Numbered from the stretch's first letter, positions 22,531 through 35,633 are shown. The stretch: 64,000 bases of DNA from Scenedesmus sp. ARA3 (GCA_004335835.1 RWJK01001160.1:4567-68566), one strand, 5' to 3'. Translations and numbers: made by a program. Notes: generated by a model from the letters alone, not told the origin.

Positions 22531-24180
22531 CAACTGGAGCCTGGAATTGTGTGTCTGTGTGTCTGTCATTGCTGTGCTCCCGATTGCTTCGTTGTGGTTG
22601 TGAAGCCATTTCAGCTGCTGTCTGGTGTGCAGCTGTCTGGTCTTCAGTTTCTGTACAGGTAGAATTCTGTTTGAATGTGGCCTGCCGCTGGGATGTGGCA
22701 GTCTCTTGGTCCTGTTGACATGCCTGGTGTTTGTGTGCTTTGCGGAACTGCAGCTGTAGCTGCTGTGAGTGCAGCAGAGCTGCCATTGCTTTTAGGTTAT
22801 ATCCAAGGATGTTCAACACATGTTTGGGCAGCGTTGATCAGCAGCGGCAGGCTATGGGCCAATTATGGCGCAGTGCAGCACTTGAATGCAAGCGCTGACA
22901 AGCACGTGCTTTGGGTGCACCCATCTGCTGTCTTGGTATACGCACAAGCTGCTTTGAACTGGTGCCATAGTGTCTGGACGCGTTGTGATGGCTCTCCCGT
23001 ATGTGTTTACATACACATGTGTGCTGCACAATGCTGCAACAGCACCTGCATGCTGGAATAGGTGCTGCTCCCGCACAGGTTGTTGGCAAGTGGAATTCTG
23101 GCAGGACCTTCAAACAGTTGATTTGTACACAGGACATGCGTTTGTTCTGCAGCAGTGGCGTAGTATGCGTGGCGCAGCATTTGGTGAACGTGCGGGTGCT
23201 GCGGACACACACTGCTGCTGCTGCTGTGGGCAATATCAACAGCAACGATGTGCACTCTATGTGCAACCTCGAGCAGTGCTGCAGTGTAGCATCATTGCAG
23301 TTGCTTGCATCGTTGCCGGCAGTGTTGTGTGTTGTGGTGTCGGTGCGGTGCTGGAGTTGCACCATCATTTGCTCAGCACTGTCATGTTGGTGCTGGAGCA
23401 GTGTACACTAATGGTTTCGTAAGCTCATGTTTGCTGCGCTGTTCACAGCTGCATGCAGCTTTATACAGCTGCGTAGCTCGATTTCGGCATCGTCACCACT
23501 CGTCATCACATGGCATGCCTGGCAGCTGTACCAGGCTGTTACTCCTGCGTCTGCTGGTGTTGCAGCCATGTGTGATGAGTTTCTTGGCAGCTGCGTGCCA
23601 CGCAACGGCCGTGGACTTGTGCATAAACTCAACACATGTCATTCCCTTTTCTATATTTGACTTGACTGCGGATTACTGGGAGCAGGCCCTGCTCCGCACC
23701 GGGTGCGGGCTACACTCTGTCACCCTTGCATCTGCTTGTAACACAGGAAACCCATCATCGACAACCTGGACGTTCAGAACAGCCAGGAAGTGGTGCTTTG
23801 ATCAAAAGTGTTACCCTGTCAGTATCGTTACCCCAAAGCGTCAAAAACTATTCTGCAGCAAAGCAGCTGCAAGCCCCACCCTGCGCAACCCAACCTGCTG
23901 CTGCTTCCAAATGCGCCCAGACCCATCGCATGCTAACCCTTTTGCATATACACCCTCGCAGCATACACATCACTGTGCTGCATGTCGGCACTAGGAGCTG
24001 CGGGCAGGCTCCAGTCTGAACTGCACAAGCACAGGTTGATGCTGAGTCAACCCTCGCTGCAGCGGTGCACAAACATAGCAGTGAGCTCAAGCTAATACGA
24101 GCTACACCACACAGCAGCAGCGCATCATGCCATCCCTCCGAAATCGTCCTCCTTCAAATGGGCAGCAAGCTGCGCAGTGC
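22531..24180 (+). other. Intergenic stretch with a possible orphan terminal exon
   Basis: Between convergent carrier and uL4c genes. Most of it shows nothing coding. One part stands out: a plus-strand junction joining bases up to 23702 (ending ...ALLRTG) to 23747-23801 (KPIIDNLDVQNSQEVVL then TGA), with a GTGCGG donor, an ACACAG acceptor and matching phase. A pyrimidine tract and a possible branch site (TTGACTG) lie just before 23680. The peptide has ordinary globular composition, unlike the Cys/His-rich noncoding frames around it. I could not find upstream exons or name a family, so it may be the end of an unrecognised small gene or a remnant. Confidence 0.3.
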
Positions 24181-26156
24181 TTACTGTGCTGCTGCCTCTG
24201 CTGCTGGTGCGTATGCTGCCTTCACTGCCTCAAGCGCAGCCTTCTCCAGCACGATGGTGTCAGCATTCAGCACATCAAACACCTGGATGGCATCGGCGGT
24301 GTTGATGGCCAGCTTGGCCACGTTGCGGCCAGCGCGCATCACCGCCTCATCAGCAGCAGCCAGCACCAGCAGCGTCTTCTTGTCTGCTGCTGCGCCAACC
24401 TTGCCTAGGGTGGAGACCAGGCTCTTGGTCTTGCCGTCCTGCTAGCAGCAATGAGCACCACAACGCACAGGTCGCTACATGCAATCTGCTGAATACTTGC
24501 AAATATACTGATTTTGTCAATTTCTGAACCTCAGTAAGATGACGATGTTCTGCAGAGATACTGACTCGGCAGGTTCAACTATAACTGCTGCAAGCGCCAC
24601 GCCATGGGATCGAACTCGCTGGGGTCAACACATCCGTACGATGCAAAGCTCATGCACCGACGATAGCCAAAACCCGCTACATGTGCACTTTGCGAGAGCT
24701 GCAAAAGCTTCACACCATGCAGCTCTTTGCCGGCTGGCAGCCCAGCATCGTACATATATGATGACATAGCCTCAAGCACAAAACTACAGACATGTGAAGC
24801 TGTAGCCGCTGCCAAGCAGCGTCTCATGCACCTGGCACTCGTGGCCAGCGCTGCTGCACCATAGCTGAGTGTCAATTGAACTGCATCAAGCCGTTATGCA
24901 CTGCATCACGCCATCACACCCAGTGATGCTACACCAACACCCTTTGCTGCTGCTGCTGCCATGCGTGGCTCACCTGCACAGCGTCAGCGATGCTGTCCAC
25001 CACCACCACGTCAGCTGCTGCGCTCTGCAGCGCTGTGGCCAGGGCCAGGCGGCGCTCCTTCTTGTTCATCTTGATGCTCCAGTCCTTGGGCTGCAGGGGG
25101 TTAGGTTGTGACAAGGTGTTGAAACAGCAGCAGTGTGTGTCAGGTTGGCATGCTGGTGGCGTTGCCCAGGGATTGCAGGCAGGCCAAAGAGGGTCGGCAG
25201 CGGCCCTGCATGTTTGCCCAGGGTGTCAGCTGCAAAACGGCAGCTGCTCCTGTTCTTGTTGTTCTTGCTACTAGAAGCGCTGGTTTTACTGGCCCTGTGG
25301 ACGCTGCTGCTCCTGCTGTTGCTGCGGCTGCTCTTGCTGGACACTGCTGCGGCCTACACTCCTGTTGCTGTTGCCTTTGCAAGTGATGCCCACAGCTATC
25401 TCTGCTGTCCAAGTACTGCGATTGCTGGCTGCAGCCGTCATCGGTCATTGCTTGAGCGCTGCCACTGGCTGCTCAAGTCTTGTTCAACAACTGCTGGTCC
25501 GGGCCCGGGCCGGCTGCTGCTTGTGCACCAGCAGCAGCACTGTCTGCTTGACTGCCAAAGTGCCATGTCCCTGGTGCTGGGGTGTTCCTTGCAATCCTGA
25601 CAGGATGCCTGTAAGTAACCGTTTGCTGCTGTGAGAGTCAAGGCTGCAGCCCACCGCCTTGCTGCTGCTCTCACCTTGGGGCCAAATGAAATGCCACCAC
25701 CTGGGAACAGTGGTGATGTGCTGCTACCGCGCCTGGCGCCACCAGTGCCCTTTTGCTTGTATGGCTTCTTGCCACCACCGCGCACCTCGCTCCTGGTGAG
25801 CGTGCTCGCTGTGCCCTGTGCGTGCAGTAGTGGTGGTGGACCTGTGAGTGCCTGCTGCTGCTCGAGAGCCCCATGCCTCAATCCCATTGCTGCCTACAAC
25901 TTACCCTGCGTGCGTTCTGCTGCACATAGACCAGGTATCTGTGCACCAGACCCTTGGCGGTGTCGGTCGGTGCCACGCGCAGGCTCAGCTGCTCGCTGCC
26001 CACTGAAGCACCGTCCGCTGACTTGACTGGCACATCAACTGGCTTGGCGGCAACTGCAGCCCTGACAACGACAGTGCGAGCAACAGAAGGCCTGCAGCTG
26101 CCGAAGGCTGTGGTCCTGGCCTGGCCAGCCGTCGCACGGTGCATTGAGGCCTGCAT
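24181..26156 (-). CDS. Plastid 50S ribosomal protein L4 (uL4c), nuclear-encoded
   Basis: uL4 lines the peptide exit tunnel and binds domain I of 23S rRNA. Four minus-strand exons (26156-25905, 25815-25675, 25090-24974, 24438-24181) join in phase to 255 residues. The first 30-35 residues ([16 protein letters not shown]...) are rich in Ala, Arg and Thr, as in a chloroplast transit peptide. The diagnostic tunnel-loop block is intact: [20 protein letters not shown], then [20 protein letters not shown]. It is followed by [15 protein letters not shown] and the C-terminal fold with [20 protein letters not shown]. The length fits plastid L4 proteins. It ends in a short Ala-rich tail. The other ribosome-linked gene in the window is HPF; they are not adjacent. 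Confidence 0.93.
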
Positions 26157-26415
26157 TGTGTAAAATCCGCAATGCAGGCAATCCTTCCTCCTTCAACACA
26201 GAGCGGCGCAATCAGTGAGGCATGACGGTGTATACGCAAGAAACACCACAAGCAATGGCCAGGTTTTGCAGGACACGACTTTAAACACTGGCGAGCACGG
26301 GAGCCCTTTTTCATTTTCAAAGAAGATGATTTTTACATATTGACGTTGCTGGTGCGGCATAGCTACAGCTTCCGCACCGACACTGCCCTTGCTCTCGACA
26401 CCACTTCCACCACCA
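26157..26415 (-). other. Short spacer between NAA25 3' end and uL4c 5' end
   Basis: 259 bases that serve as 3' UTR of NAA25 and promoter/5' UTR of uL4c, both on the minus strand. TTACA at 26333-26337 is TGTAA on the sense strand, 79 bases past the NAA25 stop, and is a likely poly(A) signal. Confidence 0.5.
26333..26337 (-). terminator. Possible TGTAA polyadenylation signal of NAA25
   Basis: Minus-strand TGTAA in an AT-rich pocket 79 bases downstream of the NAA25 stop codon. Inferred from motif and position. Confidence 0.45.
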
Positions 26416-29308
26416 TCACCAGCTGATGTGGCCTGCTCGCTTGGTCATTGCAGCTGCTTTGTTGTATATCTGCTGCAGCACCTGGCGCTGGGCCTTGACC
26501 ATATCGACTAGTACTGGCTGCAGAGACAGGCGAGTCTCCCAGCCCACCAGCGCCTGCAGCCCCGCATTGCTGCTAGGATCAAACTCAGACAGCAGGTTGG
26601 CCTCCCCATCGCTGACTGGAACCGCAAGCAGCCGGCTGGTGCTGCTGACCAAGCCATCTAAGCAGCTGACAAGTGCAGCCTGCACTGATGCCAGCTCCTG
26701 AAGCACCTCAGCTGCTTGGTCCTCCTGTGTTTGGTCTGAAGGCTGCTGTGCTGTAGCTGCAGTGCTGCCTGCTGCTGTCTGCTTCTTGGCCTTCTTCTTG
26801 CTGCGCGCATGTTTGACTGCCTTTGACCAGGCCTTCAAATGCCATGGGAAGAGGTACAACAGAAGCAGCAATACAAGCACACTTCAGCACATCCCAGCTC
26901 CTCAGCAAATTGGAGACTGGATTATTCATGAGGTTTTGCTGTACTCATCACATAGCTCATCATATAGCATGCGGCTGCTATGCGCCTGCTTTCACGTGGT
27001 CCATGACTCATCAGCCGCATTCAGCGCTACATTGTTGTCATATCCATTGCTGCTTTCGCGCCTGCAAGCCTCTCACCTCCAGGCACACCAGCAGCCACAA
27101 GCAGCTCTCCTGCACCAGCAGTGCGCCCAGCGACAGTGCATGCCCAGGCAGCAGGGCGCCTGCGAAAGCAGCAGCAGCCTGCAGCCCAGCGCAAGCTTGC
27201 TGCTGCAGCTGCTGCAGGCCCGACACTACGCAGCTGGCAGACTGCTTGCAGGAAACCGCTGCTGTGCCAGCTGCTGCGCCTCCACTGCTGCTGCTTGCAG
27301 ACAAGAGCTCCTCCTGCAGCAGCAGCCACAACAACAGTCCGCAACTGTTGGTCAGCCACAGCAACAACAGCATCACACACTTGCTGGGCAAGCCCAGCAA
27401 TGTGCAAGGAAAGGACAGCAAGCTCAAAAGCAGCAGCGCGTACTTGGGCCACCCGCAGGCTGCACAGTGGTTCGGATCCTGCTGCTGATGCAGCGAGCTG
27501 GCTGTCACCATCATTTAAAGCATCAGCTCGAATGCTCCCTGCACTGCTTTGCATGTCATTGATTAGGCAAGCACAGCTTAGGTTGACAGACGTGGCTAGC
27601 CGCTGCGGTATTGCCTCTGCTGTTCACCTTCACCAGCATTGTGCATGTTTGAAGCTATGGTGCCCATACTGCATCACATGCAAGCCACTGCACACAGCCA
27701 TTCCCACAACAAGCACTACAACGGATTCATGCTGCAAACAGCACTGGCTACTGCTCACCTGCACTGCTGCCGCAAGCTGGAACACTGCAGCATTCAGCAG
27801 CTGCAGCTGCCGCGACGCAGCATGGCCGCCGCTGCCATCAGTCAAGCCGCCAGCCACCATCTGCTGCAGCTCCTGCAAGCTGCTACAGCCCAGGCTCTCA
27901 GCATATGGCTGTAGCAAGTCAAGCAACGCTACAGCCTGCTGCTGCTGCTGCTGCTGCTGGGGCTTGCCTGCTGCACCGCCGCCACTGCTCGTCCTGTCTG
28001 CTGCTGTCTGCAGTGCCGCTGCCAGCAGGTGCGGCAGCAGCCAGCGCTGCTGCGCGGCAGCGCGCATGGCAGCACGCAGCTGCTCTGCAGGCTGCACGTC
28101 CGCCTCTGCTGCTGCCACCCGCTGCCACCAGCAGCTCTGCGGCTCACTGCTGCTGCTGCTGCTGCTGCCAGCCCCATGTTGCTGCTGCTGCTGCTGCTCC
28201 CACCACAGCATGATCATCAGGTGCCTGGGTCCCTCCACAGGTGGCAACCACGGCAGCCGTGTCGTCAAATCATCATTGAATCTCATACCTCGCCAGTCAC
28301 AGCTGCCCAGGAGCGACAGAGGCAGCGCTGCTGCTGCTGCCACGGCTGCTGCTGCCGCCTGCTCCGGCCCTGCTGCTGCTGCTGCCTTGCTTATAGCCAG
28401 CAGCTGCTGCTCTGCGCGTGCCAGCACGAAGCTGTGTGAGCGCTCCAGGCGCTCCTTGAAGCACACAAACTCCAACACCTGTGCGCATGCAGCAGACAGA
28501 TGAGATGAAGTCAAAGTGTGGTCCTCAGCGTTGGTTCGTCGCTGAATTTGGCGCCAACGACATGATCTGACAACTGCAGAACCCAGTTTCCTTGTCAAGG
28601 TGTTGCTGTCGACGAGACAAAGGTGTGTGAGTGTTGCATGGCTGAATGCACTGAACCAACCGCAGCAAAGCCAACAGCAAAGGCAAACGTACAACTACTT
28701 TCCCGAAGCCAGCCGCCTACCTTGGTGTGTGTGCCTGTCCTGAACGCCTGCATCAGCGTGTCTCCCGCGTCCCTCGAATGGTCCTCAAACAGCGCCAGGC
28801 TCACGCGCAGCAGCCCTTCCGCAGCATCAGCAGCAGCCAGCCCTAGCTGCAGCGGCAGCAGGTGCTGGCCAGACAGCGTATCATGCTGGATGTGCTTCAC
28901 ATCTAGCGCCCCAAAGTGTTGCGCTGCTGCACGCGCGTTGCCAACTAGCCCGTGTAGTGCAGTGAGACCCAGCCGCACCGGGGCACAGTAGGGCCTGCCT
29001 TTTGCTGCTGCTTCTTGCACCAGCAGGGCTTGCAGTAGGTACCCGACTCCGCTCGCTGCACCCTGCTGCTGCTGCTGCTGCTGCTGCTGGCGGCTCTCCA
29101 GTGCAGCTGCCTTGACTAGTGCAGCTGCTGCCAGCCACAGCAGTTCGTCTGCAGGGCCTCGTTCCCTCTCGTCTAGCCCCTCGTAGTGCGGCAGGGCAGC
29201 AGCATACAGCGCCATCAGCTGCTGCGCGTGCTGTGCTGCAGCCTGGGGTGAATCAAAGGCGGGGCCGCCTAGGTCGGCATGGATCTGTGGAGTGACGGCA
29301 AGCAAGCA

Positions 29309-29358
<50 letters not shown>

Positions 29359-32300
29359 TAGACAGTGTGGATGTGTTGAGGCTGGCTGCATGCGCTTGGC
29401 ACTACACGTGGCCGGGTGTGCAACTCACACTTCAACAGCCCGCTGCCACCTGGCAACACATCTGCAAGTGCAGACCTATTTGTGCATCTATTGGCTGGGC
29501 AACTTCAGATGCATGTTGCATGCTTTTCTGTCCCAAGCGCAATCAATGCCGGGGCGTGCAACTCAACAAAAGCACAGGCCCACAGTACCAGGCTATCATA
29601 TGCAGTTGTCTGAACTGTGGCGGTTCCACATCGTACGGATGTGACAATAAGCACAGTGACATCTGAGTATTGCCACAACTGAAGCACCCATGCCAAGCTG
29701 CATGATGCGTCGCCGCACCTGTCGAGCTGCCATCTGCCGCCGCAGCAGGTCCAGCTGCTGCTTGCCAACGCCCTGCTGCTGCTGCAGCTCCTCTGCCGCC
29801 TGCTCAGCATGCAGCTGCAGCTGCCTGCTGAGCATTGTGCGGCTGTCGCCAGTCAGCAGCGGCAGGTAGCTGCGGACATCCATGGCACAGCTCACAACAT
29901 GGCCCAGCCTGTGTTTGCACACATACGGCAGCAGTCATACATACGGCAGCAGTCAGCAGTAACTTAACTAACCGTCTAAGTCTGGTAAAGCTGACAGAGC
30001 CGCGCTGCTCTGACAGCACCAAGTCAGAAGATGACAGCTGCAGCTGCTGCTCGAGTGATTTGAAACAGCAAGTCCACCTCCTGGTGCGAAGCAGAGTCAA
30101 CAACATAGTGAAGGCGGAAGCAACAACTGCTGCTGCTGCTGCTGCTGCTGCTGTTTTGTCATCCCCTCACCGCTCATGGTAGTGCAGCAGAGCCTCTGCC
30201 AGCTGCTGCTGCTGCCCCAGCCCCAGCAGCAGCTTGCGCTTGGCCAGCTCAACAGCAGCAAGTGCAGGCCCACGCAGCAGCGGGCCAGCCCTGCTGCTGC
30301 TGCTGCTGCTGCTGCTGTTGGGGGCGCCGTTAGGCGGCTCTGCTGCCGCTGCTGCTGCTGCTGCTGGTGTTGCTGGCAGGCTTGCGAGGAAGGCCTCAGC
30401 GGCTGCTACACGCTCCTGCAGCGAGGGGCTAGCTGACTCCCCTGCAGGATACGCAGACCGGCAGAAACATGAGCAGCCGCACGAGTTGTAGCTTGAGAGG
30501 CCGATGACTCTCCTGCTGGGGGCCGCCAGCAGCAGGAGAATACTTGGATTAGAGGTCGTGTTGTGGGTGCATCACGCACAGAAGCCAATACACACTGCGG
30601 GGGGCTACCCACCACAAACCAACACCCGCTGTGTGCAAGGGAGTCCGATACAACACTGTACAAAACCCGCTTTCTGCTGTTCAAACGCCAACCTCAAGTG
30701 GAACTTCAGAGAAACAGCTTGCGCTATAAAGTAGCAACGGCAGCGCCACCACCCACCTGCTTGCATGTTGGCCAGCAGCGCTGCGAGGCCCCCAACTTGG
30801 CAGCCAGGCAGGGTGCTGGCCTCAATCCCAGTCAGCATCTGCGCCACAGCAGCACTACTGATAGCAGGCTGCGACTCAGCAGTAGACGGCAGCAGGCAGT
30901 CGAGGTACAGCAGCAGCAGCGCCCAGTCGTCCGGCTGCTCCTGAACTGCAGCCTGGTACAGTGCTGCTGCTGCTGCCAGGTCACCCTTTGAGAGCAGCAG
31001 CGCGGCTTCTGCTTCCCGGCGCTCTGCTGGCAGGGAGATGGCAGCAGCTAGAGGGCCGCGCAGTGCGGCGAGCGCAGCATCGTGCTTTCCCTGTGCGCAG
31101 GATGCAGTTGCAGGAGTATGTCAGCTCGAAAAACAATGCCGGGCGGTGATGGAGTGATATGTGCATGCAGCCGTTGTGTAGTGTGCAGCTGTCAGGACCG
31201 GATGCAGCAGCAGCAGTGCAAGCTGTGCACCTCTGCTCTGAGGCTCTCTTGGTGTATCCTTGCACAACTGCCAATTACACTTCAGGTGTTAGTTGAACTG
31301 CACGCCATGTCAATGTGTTGACTTTCAGCTGCGTGTGCTGCCATTGCGGCTGCCAACCATTGTTTCCCGCCATTTGTTCCCTGCGCGCACCTGTGCTTGC
31401 AAGAGGCCCAGATACAGCATCACAGCTTCCCAGCTAGGTGAGGCCTTGCCAGCAGCAGCAGCAGCAGCAGCAGCACCCTGCTGCTTGCCCAGCAGCCGAG
31501 CAGCCATTGCCTCTGCTAGCTGCAGCAGCTTGTCAGCACCCAACCCAGCACCAGCACCAGCTGCTGCTGTGCCGTTGGCGCCGGCATCTGCTGCAGCAGT
31601 GGGCTGCTGCAGCCGTGCTTGTGCTGCTGCTGCATGTGCCTGCAGGGCAATGGTTGTCACCACCCACCACTGGTACTGCTCCGAGGGGTGCTGCTTGTTG
31701 AGCTTCATGGCAACTTGCTGCTGCTCCCTGAAGTTGAAGGTCCTGCAAGCAGCACAGCAGGACGACGTTTGGCGGTTGGTGCAACATGGCGTGCAACTGC
31801 ACTGGTGACGCACAGCACGGCTACACAACCACCATAATGTGCGGGCAGGTGTATGACAGACCAACAAGTACACAAGAGCCAGACGTCAGTTGCTAGGCTA
31901 GCAGCAGTCTAAACCAAGGAATACCATGCAACAATGGACGACACCATGTATCTCTCCCAAGGCAGTACAACAAGTAGTGCTTACCCCATTTGACAACTAG
32001 CCGGATTCCTCGATGCTGTTCCTTGCTCACCGCCGCTGCTCAACCATAGCACCACCATCATGCACTTGACCGTGTCATTAACAATGTTATTTGCCCCACC
32101 TGACGTGGCAGCCAAACAGCCCCTGCATGAGTTCCTCATCACCAGGAGCCTTGCTGCAGGCTGCCTCGTACGCGGGCAGCAGCGCAGGCATCTTGTTTGC
32201 CGGCTTGAGCACAAGCAGCAGCATGTTGAGCACGTGGTCATCTGGAGGCGCTGCAGCCAGCACGTGCTCCACCAGCTGTACATTTGATAAAAGGGGGCAG

Positions 32301-33072
32301 AAACACGGCGACAGAAAGGTACAGCGCAGCAGGAGATGCAGCTCAGGGTGGAATATGCACATGGTCATTTGGGGGCGCTGCAGCCAGCACGTGCTCCACT
32401 GGCTGTGCAGCAGGCAGCAGAAGTACCACAGCCACAGTGAGGTACAAGCTGTGCAGTTGTGGACATTGTATGGTGCAATCGGAGATAGACGTTGCAGAGC
32501 CACAGCCGCAGTGAGGTACAGCACAGCATGACATGCAGCTCAGGGTGGGTGAGATGCATACTAGCTGAATAACATAGCACAGCTGAGCTATATGCTGCCG
32601 CTTGCACACGTGGCTGCTTGGTTGGCTGGTTTTTTGTACGAACTTGTAAAAAATGTTATTCTAATATATGTGATGTGGAGTGCATCGGGCCAACAAGCAC
32701 GCAATGTTTTGCATAAGGTTTCCTGCAAGCCGCCCTGCCCATTTGCTGCCAGCAGCCTCACCCACCTGCATAGCCTCATCTGCTTTGCCAGTCCGCTGCA
32801 AAGCGACTGCTTTGAGGGACTTGAAAACGTGCTCATTGGGATACTTCTGGATCGCTGCGGTGGTGAGCTTGATAACACTCTGCAGGGGCGGAACAGGGTG
32901 GAACATGGGCACTACCTGGTACAAATCCTGGTGACATGTGCTGCAGGAGGGCTTGCAGATGCTCAAGCATGCATTGACGGACAGAAATGGTGATGGTGCC
33001 GCTTACCTTGTAGTTGTTTGCATCAAATGCATCGTAGATTGCAGCCAACTTTTGCTCGCGTTGCCTGCTCAT
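26416..33072 (-). CDS. NAA25: NatB N-terminal acetyltransferase auxiliary subunit NAA25 (Mdm20)
   Basis: NAA25 anchors the catalytic subunit NAA20 at the ribosome for acetylation of N-termini starting Met-Asp/Glu/Asn/Gln. Eleven minus-strand exons (33072-33007, 32879-32766, 32275-32100, 31742-31391, 31090-30757, 30441-30171, 29908-29719, 29284-28721, 28478-27759, 27313-27077, 26832-26416) chain in phase to about 1146 residues. The N-terminus MSRQREQKLAAIYDAFDANN and the TPR HVFKSLKAVALQRTGKADEA match the family start. Later come LKPANKMPALLPAYEAACSK and the highly conserved LDVKHIQHDTLSG, then DTLMQAFRTGTHTKVLEFVC and FKERLERSHSFVLARAEQQL. Insertions of Ala, Gln and Ser from triplet runs explain the length above the human 972. 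The last intron appears to end in AAG rather than CAG. The tail is Lys-rich (ARSKKKAKK). Confidence 0.91.
27940..28200 (+). repeat. Coding triplet runs in NAA25
   Basis: Plus-strand CTG runs at 27941-27959, 28145-28168 and 28182-28198 read on the minus strand as CAG/AGC, giving Gln and Ser tracts (PQQQQQQQQAVAL, GSSSSSSSEPQS, EQQQQQQHGAG). They sit in exon 28478-27759 between helical repeats. Confidence 0.9.
29286..29353 (+). repeat. (CAG)n run before a NAA25 3' splice site
   Basis: About 14 CAG units at 29311-29353 on the plus strand, CTG in the sense direction, lying 26-68 bases upstream of exon 29284-28721. Confidence 0.95.
32281..32550 (+). repeat. Intronic echo of a NAA25 3' splice site and exon start
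   Basis: Bases 32359-32410 copy 32231-32281, the first 45 bases of exon 32275-32100 plus its acceptor (sense LVEHVLAAAPPDDHV codons), with five to six mismatches. A second pair of direct repeats, about 32319-32350 and 32513-32547, flanks the copy (GGTACAGC...ATGCAGCTCAGGGTGG), so the whole segment looks like a duplication of exon plus intron. Confidence 0.85.
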
Positions 33073-33405
33073 GATTACTGCTGCTGCTACTGCTGCTGCT
33101 GGCTAGCTGCAATCCCGCCTTGCTGATACTGCTGCTGTTGCAGACTTGGGACGTACTGCATAGCAGACGTTCGAAACTCGCGATCTAAATCAGATGACCC
33201 CTCAGCACCTATGGCGCTTGATCACAGCCGGTACCTGCTAGTGACTGACGAACAGCCGACGTGCGCTCAACCGCCGCAGACACGCAGCATCCACAAGCAG
33301 AGTTCACAAGCGTATGTTGCGACTTTATCTGCAACTATTGGCGTGTTCCCGGCGTGTGCGTATGTTACAACAACTGTGCTAATACACACACCCTGCCCTG
33401 CCCTG
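33073..33405 (-). other. Spacer between CLN3 3' end and NAA25 5' end
   Basis: About 330 bases serving as CLN3 3' UTR and NAA25 promoter. It contains a possible tiny last CLN3 coding piece (acceptor TTGCAG, then A-TAA at 33328-33325) and TTACA at 33365-33369. Confidence 0.4.
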
Positions 33406-35593
33406 TCATGTACTGCCACACGAATACGCAGCACCCGGCAGGTTCTGCCACCTGAACAGGCATCCTTGAATCGCAATCGCTGCCACGTCAGCACACGCAA
33501 TGCCCAAGCTGTCTGCCACGCAGGCAGCACTCAAACTGAACTCCCTGAGCCCTGGCTCAACTTCCTTAGACAGAAGTGTGAAGCTGTTGACATACACAGC
33601 ACCTCCCAGCAGGCCTGCCAGAAAGCACAAAGACAGCAGCCCCCAGTTGTACCAGGTGTGTGTGACTGCGTCTATGGTGAAGAAGGCCAGCAGCAGGCAC
33701 TGCAGGCCAGGCATCAGCCACAGCACCATGCGGTTGGCTTGGTACAGCATGCCAGAGGAGCGCGACACGCAGACGCCTGCAGCACATGCAGCGGCAGCAC
33801 AACGCATGGTGTTCACCCACAATCACGTGTGACAGCTTCTACACCACGTGGTGAAGCAAGTATAGCGACTGAAGGGCCTGCCCATGCAATCGGCACATTC
33901 TGTGACTGCTTGACAAAGCAGCACAGTTGCAGGCTGATGTTAATTGAGCTGCGCATGCAGCTCTCCAGCACAGTGGCAGCTGCAACCGGCATGCATAGCA
34001 GACACACCTGCGTGCAGCACATTATCGCCTTCTCTGTTAGCCGAGCTCGTTCTTGATTGCCGTCATGCTTAACCACCAGGCACAGCACTCACACGTCCAA
34101 GCTGCATGCCCTGCGGCAGCCCTGCAAGGCCCTTTGCTAAAGGGCAATAGTACTGCAGGCCGCAGAAGCCCACCCTCCACGCCACACTCCCTTATCATCG
34201 TCTACTCTCGCTGTGCTGCTTAAGCAGCAGGCGCAGCACTCACACGCCCCAGCTGCCTGCAGCCCTGCAGGGCCCGCCACTGCAAGCTGCAGCAGCACAC
34301 CCACACCCCACGCTCCTCACCTGCCTGGTACATCCAATTGGAGTACAAGTAGAAGCGGTGCCGTGCGTCTGCAGACGTCACTGGGAAGCCAATTGCCGTC
34401 CATGTGCCGCTCTGCATGGCATACTCTGCAAAGTACACCACAAACAGCGGCACCATGTAGGGCCACAGCTGCAGCGTGACCTGCAGTCGCTGCTTGAATG
34501 TCATGGCGGACGCATCATGCTGCTGCTGCTCGTGGTGTTGTGGGGAGCTGCAGCGGTGTTGCTGATGCTCCGGCGTAGCTTCTGCGCTGCTTCCGCCGAG
34601 GTGGCATGAGCCTGCTGGGCTGAGAGCACTGCTGCTTTGTGCACCACTTGGCAGCAGCCTCTGCTGCTGCTGCTGCTGGTGGTGGTGGTGGGGGTGCTGG
34701 TCATGTGCCTGGCCATCGCTGCTGCTGGGGCTGCTGCTGAGCTCCAAGCGTGCGTGGCCAGGCCTGACACCGCTCGCAGCACGCAGGCGCAGCGCAGGCT
34801 CACCCGCATCAGCAGGTGCAGCTACATCTGCAGCAGCCTCTGCACAGTGATCCAGCAATTAACAAGCAGATGGCAGATGGAATGGATGTCGTCAGAAGCT
34901 AAATGGTAACAGCATATAAAGGCCCTGTGCAGCTGAGCAAGCACTGCCAGATGCATCACAGAAGCTGTGGTGCTCGGTGCTGTGTGCACTGTGAAGGGTG
35001 GCGAGTTGTGTAACTGCGGGTGCAACACTTCGATTGACAGTCTGCGGCTTGTCGGGCTAAGCAGCACTGCGCCTTTGTGTCCAACTGCCTGGCCATAGTG
35101 TCGTGCTCACTATGGCGCTCCGCTGCTGCGGCTGGCACAGGTTCAACATAAACCACTGCTGCTCAGCTGCATCAGTCCTGTGCATGCAGCAGCCTTCCAG
35201 CAACTTTCCTGCAGCTGCCTTGGTTGCTGTTGCAACCCTGCCCACCTTGCGCCTCAGCTGCTGCTGTGACTGGCAGAGGCTGGTACTCAACAGCTGCCTT
35301 GCTCAGCTGGCTAGGTTTCAGCCTCTGCAGGCCCAGGTGAAAGACTGCCAGCCAGGCCACAGGCATGACATTAGCCAGCAGCAGTGTGGCCTTGTATGAC
35401 AGCCCCAGCCAGTAGTGCAGCACAGCCACCCAGGCATAGCCAGCTATGCCTGCAGGGCAGTGGCAGCACGGCATACTGAGAAATGGGTACTCTGCACACC
35501 AGCAGCAATAGCAGCAGCTGCTGCGTGCAAGGATATGTTCAAGGCACTGTAGTTGCACCGACTGATGCCGCAACTGCCAGAACTAAAAGGCGG

Positions 35594-35633
<40 letters not shown>

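Noticed and set aside
22675..23422. Open frames on the plus strand between the carrier and uL4c
   Set aside because: Very high Cys, Trp and His content and no recognisable motif; treated as noncoding apart from the terminal exon candidate at 23680-23801.
27027..27554. Minus-strand frame in NAA25 between exons 9 and 10
   Set aside because: First considered as an exon, but no acceptor fits its phase, whereas exon 9 joins exon 10 (27313) directly in phase 0; the frame is intronic.
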